Positions 54,973 to 64,000 of a stretch of DNA of 64,000 nt are shown here, one piece after another. The translations under genes and the position numbers were made by a program. Position 1 is the first letter of the stretch. The number at the start of each line of letters is the position of its first letter. The notes under the pieces are model-generated. The model saw only the letters and a list, made by a program, of their open reading frames with translations, searched no databases and was not told where the DNA came from. The stretch covers positions 52,539-116,538 of the forward strand of contig JAPLGN010000054.1 in assembly GCA_026390135.1 (NCBI GenBank), written 5' to 3'. This DNA comes from Campylobacterales bacterium. GTDB lineage: Bacteria > Campylobacterota > Campylobacteria > Campylobacterales > Sulfurimonadaceae.

Positions 54973-56021
54973 TAGATAACCTCCAATTCACATGAGATTG
55001 CACCCGCACTTTTCATCGCTTGAAAAATAGAAATCATGGCTTTTGGAGATGCTCCTAGCTTTTGAAGAGAACGCGCAATGTTGGCAACTGTTGTGGTGCC
55101 ATTCTTAGTATACACTTCATTTTCATTCAAACCGATAGCCAAATTTTTATCCATAACCACGCTGCCATTTGGTTTACTGATGGTATCTTGTGAAAGAATT
55201 TTCACCGTAATATCACCTTGAGTGATGACAACCGGCTTGATTTCGATATCAACGCCCGCAATAATAGTTCCGGTACGCTCATTAATAATGATTTTTTGTT
55301 CTTGTGCATAATCAAGAGAAAGGCTCTCAACCTCTGCGATAAAAGCGACCATACTAATATCTTTAGGTCGCTTGAGCAAAATAGTACGTGAATCAATGGC
55401 ATTCGCAATTTCATTTTTAAATCGAGAATTAATACTTTTTTGAATGGAAAGTGAATTGGCAAAATTGGAAGTTTTTAGTGATAAAGTCACATTTTCTTGA
55501 TGCGCTAAATCTTGCGCAATCTCACGTTCAACTAAACCGCCAGCATACACCAGACCTGCTGTTGGATGAGATTCTGCTCCTGCACCTTTTTCATTTTTTC
55601 CGCCAATACTTACCGGCCCTTGAGCTAGAGCATAAATTTTTCCATCCACACCCTTAAGCGGCGTCATTAGAAGCGTCCCGCCTTCAAGCGATTTGGCATC
55701 ACCGATGGAGGATACCGTCACATCAAATGAATCACCTTGTCGTGCGAATGGGGCAAATTTGGCAGTTACAACAACGGCTGCAACGTTTTTGGATTTAATA
55801 TCAATAGGATTCATATCGATGTTCATGGCTTTAAGCATATTGGCAATGGATTGAAGGGTAAATTTTGAAGTGGTGCCATCACCTGTTTTTTTCAAACCGA
55901 CGACGAGAGAGTATCCAATGATTTGATTGTCACGAACTCCCACAACATTGGCTACTTCCCCAATGCGTGTTGCGTGCAGTGTGCTAAGTAATACTAAAAA
56001 AAGAGCTAATTTTTTCATCAA
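54972..56021 (-). CDS. flgI: Flagellar P-ring protein FlgI
   Basis: RIGEVANVVGVRDNQIIGYSLVVGLKKTGD; NERTGTIIAGVDIEI. Confidence 0.96.
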   Translation of the reverse strand: MMKKLALFLVLLSTLHATRIGEVANVVGVRDNQIIGYSLVVGLKKTGDGTTSKFTLQSIANMLKAMNIDMNPIDIKSKNVAAVVVTAKFAPFARQGDSFDVTVSSIGDAKSLEGGTLLMTPLKGVDGKIYALAQGPVSIGGKNEKGAGAESHPTAGLVYAGGLVEREIAQDLAHQENVTLSLKTSNFANSLSIQKSINSRFKNEIANAIDSRTILLKRPKDISMVAFIAEVESLSLDYAQEQKIIINERTGTIIAGVDIEIKPVVITQGDITVKILSQDTISKPNGSVVMDKNLAIGLNENEVYTKNGTTTVANIARSLQKLGASPKAMISIFQAMKSAGAISCELEVI

Positions 56022-56067
56022 AATCCTTTGAAACTATCAAAGAATAAGCAAAAAATATTCCATTTTT

Positions 56068-56655
56068 TTAAGCGTAATAGCTCAGTGTTGTTTTCCCAAA
56101 CTTTTTGACTTTAACAACCTTGAAGTCACCGATTATTTCAGGAAGTTCTAGGCCGGTCATGTGTTCAATAATAATCAAACGAACCGTATTTAAACTCAGT
56201 GAAGCAAGCATATCAAGAGTCTTATCGTAAATTGCTTCCATCCCCTCACGGATCGAAAATGGAGGGTCTACATAAATAAAGGCAGCTTCGCCAAGGGCTT
56301 CAAGCCTTTTTTTAACGCCTGAAATAGTCGCAAAACTGTTTCCTTCGACCACTTCACATGCCTTCGGATCGGTTTGCGCTATGTTTTCTCGTAATGCACG
56401 GAGTGCATCGCTGTCTTTTTCCATAAAAATAACTTTTTTAGCACCACGACTCAATGCTTCCAGTCCGATAGAACCGCTTCCTGAAAATACCTCAACAACG
56501 ATGGAATCAATAACATCAAACTGTATCGTATTAAAAAACGACTCTACTACAATCATCTTTGAACTGCGTGTGGTCTCTTTGGATGGAAGTTTTAAGGTTT
56601 TGCCTTTGTATTTTCCGGCAACTATTTTTTTGGTTAGACTTGTGTTATTTTTCAT
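56068..56655 (-). CDS. rsmD: 16S rRNA (guanine966-N2)-methyltransferase RsmD
   Basis: IVAGKYKGKTLKLPSKETTRSSKMIVVESFFNTI; VEVFSGSGSIGLEALSRGAK; YVDPPF. Confidence 0.93.
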   Translation of the reverse strand: MKNNTSLTKKIVAGKYKGKTLKLPSKETTRSSKMIVVESFFNTIQFDVIDSIVVEVFSGSGSIGLEALSRGAKKVIFMEKDSDALRALRENIAQTDPKACEVVEGNSFATISGVKKRLEALGEAAFIYVDPPFSIREGMEAIYDKTLDMLASLSLNTVRLIIIEHMTGLELPEIIGDFKVVKVKKFGKTTLSYYA

Positions 56656-57031
56656 AAAATGCCCGTACTGCTTTCAGAATATTTGCTTGATATTCACGTG
56701 TTAATTTTTCGATATGATGCTCAAGTATCTCAAATCCAACACGATCATCGATGGGTGCCTCCATCTCGGCCAAAGAAGCTTGAAGCGCATTTGGTATTCG
56801 AACTGCTTCGAGCTTGGTATGCAATGAGTCGAGTAATTGCGCTTTGGAAAAAGGCTTTATTAAATCGGTGTTAGCATCGGATGAAATAATAAACGTAGGA
56901 TATTCATCATCGCTGATATTTTTATCCCGTATGAGAATATCACAGTGACGTCTGGAACTCAGATGCCCGTCTAAAAAAAGTTCCAGTGAGCGTTGCATTA
57001 ATGGTGAATCACACTGTACCGCTACTTTCAT
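56645..57031 (-). CDS. Hypothetical protein upstream of rsmD
   Basis: ORF MKVAVQCDSPLMQRSLELFLDGHL; overlaps rsmD start. Confidence 0.65.
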   Translation of the reverse strand: MKVAVQCDSPLMQRSLELFLDGHLSSRRHCDILIRDKNISDDEYPTFIISSDANTDLIKPFSKAQLLDSLHTKLEAVRIPNALQASLAEMEAPIDDRVGFEILEHHIEKLTREYQANILKAVRAFYEK

Positions 57032-57234
57032 TTGATAACTTCCTTCTAAAAACATTGATTATTCTCTATATTTTCGCATTTTAACATAGATTTGTTGTCA
57101 ACAAAGGTATCTTGCCTTTGACGAAAAATTTGATTGCTCCGTTTTGAGTCAAACCAAACTTGACTCATATCCATCAAAAACGTTGGGATTGAGATTTTTT
57201 TTGATAAACTAGCTCTGTAATAATTCTTTTAAAA

Positions 57235-58203
57235 TTGTTATTCAAAAGAGACTTTATGAAAATTGCCGTATCCGGTTGCCTTTTAGGGGAACAAATACGC
57301 TTTGATGCAGGACATAAACGAGAGCGTTTTATCACTGATGAGTTGGGAAAGTTTGCAGAATTTTTCTCTTTTTGTCCTGAACATTTGGCATTTGGAACAC
57401 CACGTCCTACTGTGCGGCTGGTTAGTGTCGATGGAGCTGTTCGGGTACACTCTAACAAAACAGGGGATGATCTCACCGATGCGCTGATGCAAACGAGCCG
57501 GGATGAACTGGATAAACTTGAGCACGAACCGCTGTGCGGAATCATTTTTAAATCAAAATCTCCAAGCTGTGGAATGAACAGTGCCAAACTTTATCTCGAG
57601 AATGGGATGAGTGACGGGAAAGAGGATGGGATGTTTATGGCACTGTGTCGTGATCGTTATCCACTATTACCCATGGAAGAAGAAGGACGGCTTCAAGATG
57701 CGTGGCTGAGAGAAAATTTCGTGATGCAGCTTTTTGCTTACGATGAATTTGAGCAGTTTAAAGCTAGTAATCCAAAACTAAACGATCTCGTCCGTTTTCA
57801 TACTGTCCATAAGTTTATGCTCCAGTCTAAAGACGACACCCTCTATCGGGAACTCGGCAACATTGTCGGTAACCGTGAAAAATTTTCTCTTGAGGTTTTG
57901 ATGGGGATGTATGAGCTTGGGTTTAAAACTGCCATCAGCCGTAAAAGCTCCATCAAAAAAACGTGCAATGTACTCGATCATCTCTCAGGGTTTTTCAAAA
58001 AAGAACTGACAAAAAGCGAAAAAGAGACCCTGCATGAACAAATAGACGATTACGCGCACAAGCTCATTCCCCTCATTGTTCCTCTCTCGACGATTCATTT
58101 GTATGCCAAAAAATACGACACCCACTATTTGCTCGATCAAACATTTTTAAGCCCATATCCCAAAACACTGGCGTTGCGTTCGCACATTGATGGCGGTAAA
58201 TAA
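57235..58203 (+). CDS. DUF523 (TudS-like) plus DUF1722 (YbgA-like) fusion
   Basis: MKIAVSGCLLGEQIRFDAGHKR..SFCPEHLAFGTPRP..FKSKSPSCGM; C-terminal VRFHTVHKFMLQSK. Confidence 0.88.
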   Translation: MLFKRDFMKIAVSGCLLGEQIRFDAGHKRERFITDELGKFAEFFSFCPEHLAFGTPRPTVRLVSVDGAVRVHSNKTGDDLTDALMQTSRDELDKLEHEPLCGIIFKSKSPSCGMNSAKLYLENGMSDGKEDGMFMALCRDRYPLLPMEEEGRLQDAWLRENFVMQLFAYDEFEQFKASNPKLNDLVRFHTVHKFMLQSKDDTLYRELGNIVGNREKFSLEVLMGMYELGFKTAISRKSSIKKTCNVLDHLSGFFKKELTKSEKETLHEQIDDYAHKLIPLIVPLSTIHLYAKKYDTHYLLDQTFLSPYPKTLALRSHIDGGK

Positions 58204-58206
58204 ATC

Positions 58207-59577
58207 ATGCGACGAATTTTGTGGTTTCGTCGTGATTTACGAGTAGAAGACAATCCCCTCCTCTCTTTGGAAGGGGAAGTTCTCCCCCTATTTATTTTTG
58301 ATCCTGCGATATTAGACTCTCTCCCAAAAAATGATCGGCGTGTCACCTTTATCTTTACCGCGTTGATACGTCTTAAAAAAGATTTAGCTCTTCGTGGATT
58401 GGATTTAGCACTTTTTTACGGAAAACCTACCGATGTTTTTGCATGGCTTTTAACCCAAAACTCATTTAGCGAAGTGTGTGCTTCAGGTGATTATGACTCG
58501 TATGCCCTGATGCGAGATCGTGATGTGTCCCACATACTCGAATTTAACCCTGTTCAAGATACCTATATCTTCGCACCCGATGAAGTACTCAAAAATGACG
58601 GAACTCCCTATCTCGTCTTTACAGCATTTTATAATAAAGCCAAAACAGTATTTGTGTCTGAACATATGGCAGAATATCTTCCAGCGCATAAGCAATTAAT
58701 AAACTTCGATTACACTTATATCCACACTATCAACGAACATAGACACGTAAAACTTCCTATTTCTCTAGAATCCATCGGTTTTGAACCACAGACTCTTACA
58801 GCGCACCAACAAAAAACTCCCAAAGAAAAATTAAATGACTTTGCTTCAAAACTCGCCTCTTATTCTCACAATCGTGATTTCATGGCACTTGAAGGGACAT
58901 CTGGACTTGGGGCAGATTTGCGTTTTGGAACGATAAGCGTTCGCAGTGTTTTGCGATGGCTGGTGGAACAGAAGAAACAAGGAATCGATACCGAACCGTT
59001 TTTTCGCCAACTGATCTTTCGGGATTTTTATGCGATGCTGCTGTACCACTTTCCTCGTCTTTCCACACGAAACTTTCGATATCCTTTCAAGGGAGTCGAA
59101 AACCAAGACTATTTTGATGCCTTTTGCACCGCGAAAACGGGCGTACCCATCGTAGATGCAGGTGTAAGAGAATTATTAGAAAGCGGAGAGATGCATAACC
59201 GTGTTCGTATGATTTGTGCCTCATTTTTCACCAAAAATCTGCTGTTACCCTGGCAGTGGGGAGAATCATTTTTTGCACAGCATCTTATGGATTACGATGC
59301 GAGTTCCAATATCCTCTCATGGCAATGGAGCGCCGGAACGGGTGTCGATCCGCAACCGTATTTTCGGATTTTTAACCCCTATGTTCAAACGCTTAAATTT
59401 GATAAAGAAGGACGATATATTAAAAAATATCTCCCTGAACTTGCTGATGTTCCTGCTAGATTTTTGGGAGATGAGTCACTGTTTATCCAATATTCGTATG
59501 TGAATTATCCCAAACCCATCGTCAATCACAAACTAAGTTCCAAAAAAGCATTGGATCATTTTTCCAAAGAAATGTAA
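58207..59577 (+). CDS. phrB: Deoxyribodipyrimidine photolyase
   Basis: ILWFRRDLRVEDNPLL; FRQLIFRDFYAMLLYHFP; NRVRMICASFFTKNLLLPWQWGESFF; NILSWQWSAGTGVDPQPYFRIFNP. Confidence 0.95.
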   Translation: MRRILWFRRDLRVEDNPLLSLEGEVLPLFIFDPAILDSLPKNDRRVTFIFTALIRLKKDLALRGLDLALFYGKPTDVFAWLLTQNSFSEVCASGDYDSYALMRDRDVSHILEFNPVQDTYIFAPDEVLKNDGTPYLVFTAFYNKAKTVFVSEHMAEYLPAHKQLINFDYTYIHTINEHRHVKLPISLESIGFEPQTLTAHQQKTPKEKLNDFASKLASYSHNRDFMALEGTSGLGADLRFGTISVRSVLRWLVEQKKQGIDTEPFFRQLIFRDFYAMLLYHFPRLSTRNFRYPFKGVENQDYFDAFCTAKTGVPIVDAGVRELLESGEMHNRVRMICASFFTKNLLLPWQWGESFFAQHLMDYDASSNILSWQWSAGTGVDPQPYFRIFNPYVQTLKFDKEGRYIKKYLPELADVPARFLGDESLFIQYSYVNYPKPIVNHKLSSKKALDHFSKEM

Positions 59578-59661
59578 ATTTTATATCACTAATTTAATCC
59601 ATAAGTGCTACAATATATAATTGTTGAATACTTTTTTTTATGAAAAATAAAAGGTAATTGT

Positions 59662-61764
59662 GTGGATATAAATTTTTTACAAACTCAATCCATTCCGCTT
59701 GATGTCAAATGTCAGCATGACATTGAGTCTCTTGCATTTGCAATCAGTTCATCTGAAGATGGTATTTGGGAATATGACATACAAGCCAATACCACTTTCG
59801 TATCCAAATGATGGCTAGAGATCATCGGATATCATGAAGAAGAATATCACAGTTCTATCGAGTCTTGGAAAAAGCTTTTGCATCCCGATGATCTGGAAGA
59901 GGCCCTTGGTGTATTGTATGGTTCCATTGTCAATAAAGTTGAAAGTGCTCATGTGCGCTATCGTGTTCGACACAAGCAAGGACACTGGCTGTGGATCTAT
60001 GACCGAGCTAAAATTCTTTTTGATTCACAGGGTGAACCTCTGATTATTGCCGGTTTTCGCACCGATATTACCAAACAAATCGAACTTGAACTTCATTATG
60101 AAGAACTCGCCGCCATCGTCCAAAATACCACGGTTGAAGTCTATATCCTCGATAGTGTAACGCTAAGATATCTGTATGCCAACAACGGTGCTCTTAAAAG
60201 TCTGGGTTACACTCTCGAAGAACTCAAAAATCTCACCATCATCGACATCAATCCTGATATCACACCTATAGAGATAGAGATGTTTCGGCAATATCTCGAA
60301 AATATCAATCCTGAACTCACTAATCTCTCAAACCATCGACGTAAAGACGGTTCTAACTATCCCGTGCAAGCAAGTGTCCATAAACTCATGTATCAAGGCA
60401 ATCCCGCAGTCGTCATTTTCGACACCGATATTACTGAGCTCTCAAGCACCCAAAACAAACTTCGTCACTTAGCGACACATGACCCGCTTACTGGATTGCC
60501 CAATCGAATTCTATTCTACGATCGCCTTCAAATGGCGATTAAACAAAACCATCGAAATGATGGAAAAATTGCCATCTTATTTTTAGATTTAGATCACTTT
60601 AAACAAGTCAATGATTCTTTAGGGCACTCTGTTGGTGACGAACTGTTGATTGAGGTTTCCAAACGGTTGCAGTCACTTTTACGCAGAAGTGATACCATCG
60701 CACGAATGGGAGGAGATGAGTTTAATATTTTGCTGGATGGATTTAACACGACAGAGAGCATTATCGACATTGTCCAAAAATTCAATGCTGCATTTAAAGA
60801 TCCTTTCACCGTCCACGGACGAGAGTTGCATACCACTATTAGTATCGGAATTGCGGTTTGTCCTGATGATGGTATCACAGCTGAGATTCTCCTCAAAAAT
60901 GCGGATGTTGCTATGTATAAAGCCAAAACAGAAGGGCGTAATACCTACTCGTTTTATGCCCATGAAATGAGTGAAAAAGCGTACGAACGGGTCATTATGG
61001 AAAACAGCCTTCGAATCGCACTCAAAGAAAATCAATTCAGAGTCTTCTATCAGCCTCAAATCGACCTTATTAGCGGTCAGCTAGCGGGGATGGAAGCTTT
61101 AGTACGCTGGCAACATCCGACACTTGGAATCGTATCACCGGATAAATTTATCCCTTTTTGTGAAGAGACCGGTTTTATACAAGAGATTGATTTTTTTGTA
61201 TTCGAGAGTGTCATAAAACAACAAATCGCATGGAACCTAGAGGGGCTAGCTATTCCTAAAATCGCCGTCAATTTTTCCGCTAAAACGCTAAACAGTCGTT
61301 CTATCAGCGACGAGGTACGTACTATCATAAACTTTTACCGGTGTCCGTCGAACTGCATTGCTATTGAGGTAACAGAGTCGCATATTATGCAAAGTCCGGA
61401 TGAAGTGATAAAAATTCTAGGAGAATTTCAAGCTTTAGGACTGGAAATTTCGATTGATGATTTCGGAACCGGATATTCGTCTCTTTCCTATCTCAAAAAA
61501 CTTCCGATCAATAAACTCAAAATCGATCAAAGCTTTATTCGCGATATACCCTACGATGAGGATGACATGGCGATTACCAAAACCATCATTTCCCTTGCCC
61601 AAAACTTGAAACTCGATGTTATTGCCGAGGGAGTAGAGACACTGGAACAGCAGGAGTTTTTACTCGACAGCGGATGCCCCCTCGCTCAAGGCTATCTGTA
61701 CTCCAAACCCATCGATACCGAAACTATTACATTGCTGATGAAAACCAAAAAACGATGGATCTAA
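59662..61764 (+). pseudogene. PAS-PAS-GGDEF-EAL protein with in-frame TGA in the first PAS domain
   Basis: GTG start, ..EDGIWEYDIQANTTFVSK*WLEIIGYHEEEYHSSIESWKKLLHPDDLEEAL.. continuous in one frame across TGA at 59809-59811; GGDEF RMGGDEFNIL; EAL GMEALVRWQ. Confidence 0.87.
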
Positions 61765-61776
61765 AAACCCGTCACT

Positions 61777-63309
61777 TTATCGGTACCACAACCGCATCAT
61801 CGCAGCACCTAATAATACATAAGCTACCTCGTTCACTCCGCCCATCCATGCACCCATCGCACCCAATGCCAACATCAATGCCAGCACGATCGGTCGAAGT
61901 GCATTTTGAGTATTATGAGCGATACTCTCCAGCTGCATGGGTGAAAGTTCCACCACCAGTTCTCCACGGCTCGCACGTCGAAGCGTTTCACGAAGGGCAT
62001 GCAAATCATCGGGAAGATGTTTAATCTCATCTATAATATTCTCTAGTATCGACTCTTTCATCCCCAATGCTCGCGGGATATTACGCTGTAAAATAGGAAG
62101 AATGTCTTTGATCCCGTTAAAATTTTCGATGTAGGTCGTCCCTAATCCTTCGATGATCGCACTGACACGTAAAATATAAATTGCCTCTTGCGGAAGCTTG
62201 AACGGAAGATTTCTGGTTTGCTCCAACACTTGAAATGCAAGCTCTTGCATGCTGCTGCTATCCAACGAATCATTGGCAAATATTTCAAACATTCGTTCGG
62301 TAAATTCCGCAAGTTCAGCGACTGGTGCATCATAGGCTACCGTTCCTAAACGCTTGGATGCACTCACATACGCTTCATAATCCTGTTCATTGGCCGCACG
62401 TAAAAGCTCGATAATCGCGATACGCGTTGGATTTGACACCCGTTTTACCATCCCAAAATCGAGTAATATCAGCTGACCTTGAGGAGATACGAGAAGATTG
62501 CCAGGATGCGGATCGGCATGAAAATATCCCTGTACGAGCATCTGATCGGTATAAAAGCGTACCAGCTTGTCGATAAGCGGGATGATGTCGATACCGCTGT
62601 TATTAATACTCTCACGATCATCAAATCGCCACCCTTCTTCATAACTCATCACCAATGCGTCATCGCAACTGTATTTAGGATATGCTTTCGGGAAAATCAC
62701 CCCTGAAGAAGCATACAGGTGTGAAAATTTCTCCAAATTGGCACGTTCTTGATTCATACTGCACTCTTGCACAATCATCACCGAAAACTCAACGATAACA
62801 GATTCAACCGAATGACGGGTCGTGTGGGAAAAAAGCGGTCTAAAAATACGATTAAAGAAAGAAACGATTCGTATATCTGCGCGAACCCTTTTTTCTATCC
62901 CCTCTCGTCGGAGTTTCACAGCGACTTTGGTCTCCTCATCCAGCCATACCTCATGCACTTGACCAATGGAAGCAGAGGCTATGGGAGTGGGATTAAAACG
63001 GATAAAAGGAAGGGGATCAAAAGCTCGATGCATCACCTTCTCATACTCTTTTTTCGACATAGGTGGGAGATCATCATGGAGTGTTTTGAGCGCACTGAGA
63101 TACTCGGCATCAAAAAAATCGTTGCGTGTGGCAAGTACTTGAGCCAGTTTAATAAAACTCGCACCCAACTGGCTAATCGTACTCGCAAGCTCTTGTGGAG
63201 GTAGCGGTTTTACCCCAAAAAATCGGTTCTTTTTCTTGATCAGGAGATAAAAAGAGAGGAGCAGTCGAAAGACACTCCAAAGCCGATAGGGGGAATAAAG
63301 AGAATTCAT
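61777..63309 (-). CDS. ABC1/UbiB (AarF) family kinase-like protein
   Basis: LGASFIKLAQVLATRNDFF; PIASASIGQVHEVWL; GYFHADPHPGNLLV; ILLDFGMVKR; two C-terminal TM. Confidence 0.93.
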   Translation of the reverse strand: MNSLYSPYRLWSVFRLLLSFYLLIKKKNRFFGVKPLPPQELASTISQLGASFIKLAQVLATRNDFFDAEYLSALKTLHDDLPPMSKKEYEKVMHRAFDPLPFIRFNPTPIASASIGQVHEVWLDEETKVAVKLRREGIEKRVRADIRIVSFFNRIFRPLFSHTTRHSVESVIVEFSVMIVQECSMNQERANLEKFSHLYASSGVIFPKAYPKYSCDDALVMSYEEGWRFDDRESINNSGIDIIPLIDKLVRFYTDQMLVQGYFHADPHPGNLLVSPQGQLILLDFGMVKRVSNPTRIAIIELLRAANEQDYEAYVSASKRLGTVAYDAPVAELAEFTERMFEIFANDSLDSSSMQELAFQVLEQTRNLPFKLPQEAIYILRVSAIIEGLGTTYIENFNGIKDILPILQRNIPRALGMKESILENIIDEIKHLPDDLHALRETLRRASRGELVVELSPMQLESIAHNTQNALRPIVLALMLALGAMGAWMGGVNEVAYVLLGAAMMRLWYR

Positions 63310-63560
63310 TTTTTGAGTGCTTCGATGTCCTTTTTGGTCGCAAGACCTAGTTCCTCGATCACCTCTCTAATCGCTGTTTTCATTTCTTCTTTAAGACGTG
63401 TTTCTTCATTTTCACCCTTCGTCTTGAGACTCTCTAGAAAACTCTTGGTATCGGTGGTGTTGATTTTCCCTTTTTCTTCGAGTTTTTTTAGCTCTTCTTC
63501 CACTTTCTCTTTAATCAATAATGCCCCACCCATTCCGGTGTAAAATAATTCTTTTAACAT
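63306..63560 (-). CDS. Phasin-like small helical protein
   Basis: MLKELFYTGMGGALLIKEKVEEELKKLEEKGK..IREVIEELGLATKKDIEALKK; overlaps the UbiB-like gene by 4 nt. Confidence 0.75.
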   Translation of the reverse strand: MLKELFYTGMGGALLIKEKVEEELKKLEEKGKINTTDTKSFLESLKTKGENEETRLKEEMKTAIREVIEELGLATKKDIEALKK

Positions 63561-63690
63561 AATACGCTCCTCTAAACAATATAGTGTATTATAAGTCTCA
63601 AAAGGACAATATCGGTAGGATATTTTTGTCGATTCATCAAATGCTATATCAGACATAGTAGCAAATACCATTAACGACGATTTCTCCGTA

Positions 63691-64000
63691 TTATTCCCCG
63701 ACCAGTAGCAATAATTTTTCATTCATCGTATCTCTAAGAATATGCAGTTTCGGTATACCCGCTAGCGCTTCTACCTCATGTGCGTAGTTTTTTAGACCAC
63801 ACAATTGGGCTGCTAATTCATGAATCTCATTGTGCATGGTTTTAATACTCAAGAAAGTGGGATCATTACTAAACTTTTGACTCTTTTTAGAATTGAGCCA
63901 TTCACCAAAACGGCACTCATCGGGATGAAGATCAGGTGGAATAGTATAACCGTCTTTTAGAAACATCTCCACTTCATTGACCCAGGCACTGTGCTCGACG
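63691..64000 (-). CDS. Chemoreceptor zinc-binding (CZB) domain protein, 5' end outside window
   Basis: Minus-strand reading VEHSAWVNEVEMFLKDG..DECRFGEWLNS..IKTMHNEIHELA; CZB His/Cys pattern. Confidence 0.82.
   Translation of the reverse strand, partial: VEHSAWVNEVEMFLKDGYTIPPDLHPDECRFGEWLNSKKSQKFSNDPTFLSIKTMHNEIHELAAQLCGLKNYAHEVEALAGIPKLHILRDTMNEKLLLLVGE

Noticed and set aside
59809-59811. In-frame TGA as selenocysteine
   Set aside because: PAS-GGDEF-EAL proteins are not known selenoproteins and no SECIS-like hairpin was evident by eye directly downstream; nonsense mutation or error is simpler

Overview
The window looks like a chromosome segment from a Campylobacterota bacterium (Sulfuricurvum/Sulfurimonas-like). 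The lineage is inferred from protein character and from synteny such as rpsO/Rrf2/flhA and flgI-flgJ-flgM-flgN-flgK. Most of it is ordinary core genome: LPS and lipid A genes (kdsB, fabZ, lpxA), clpX, mreBC, carB, flagellar genes, an acetate-use block (acs/actP plus a two-component system), pseudouridine synthases, queH, photolyase and ubiB-like genes. Accessory material includes a BrnTA toxin-antitoxin pair, a HEPN/MNT pair and a small island (about 31.7-34.6 kb) of decaying toxin-antitoxin remnants with 40-bp direct repeats. A second low-coding stretch (18.5-19.3 kb) holds an HD-GYP-like remnant and dispersed GTCATTCC-ended palindromic elements. The most system-like candidate is at 46.1-51.4 kb: a membrane GGDEF/EAL protein, divergent from a LuxI/GNAT-like acyltransferase, a TonB-dependent receptor and a YfiR-like periplasmic protein. 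Several normally conserved genes are broken here: rpsO lacks its 5' end, carB has an internal frame-breaking deletion, and a GGDEF/EAL gene carries an in-frame TGA. These need read-level checking to separate biology from assembly artefact. No tRNA, rRNA, CRISPR array or intact transposase was recognised. All family calls are from reading translations; no database search was run.
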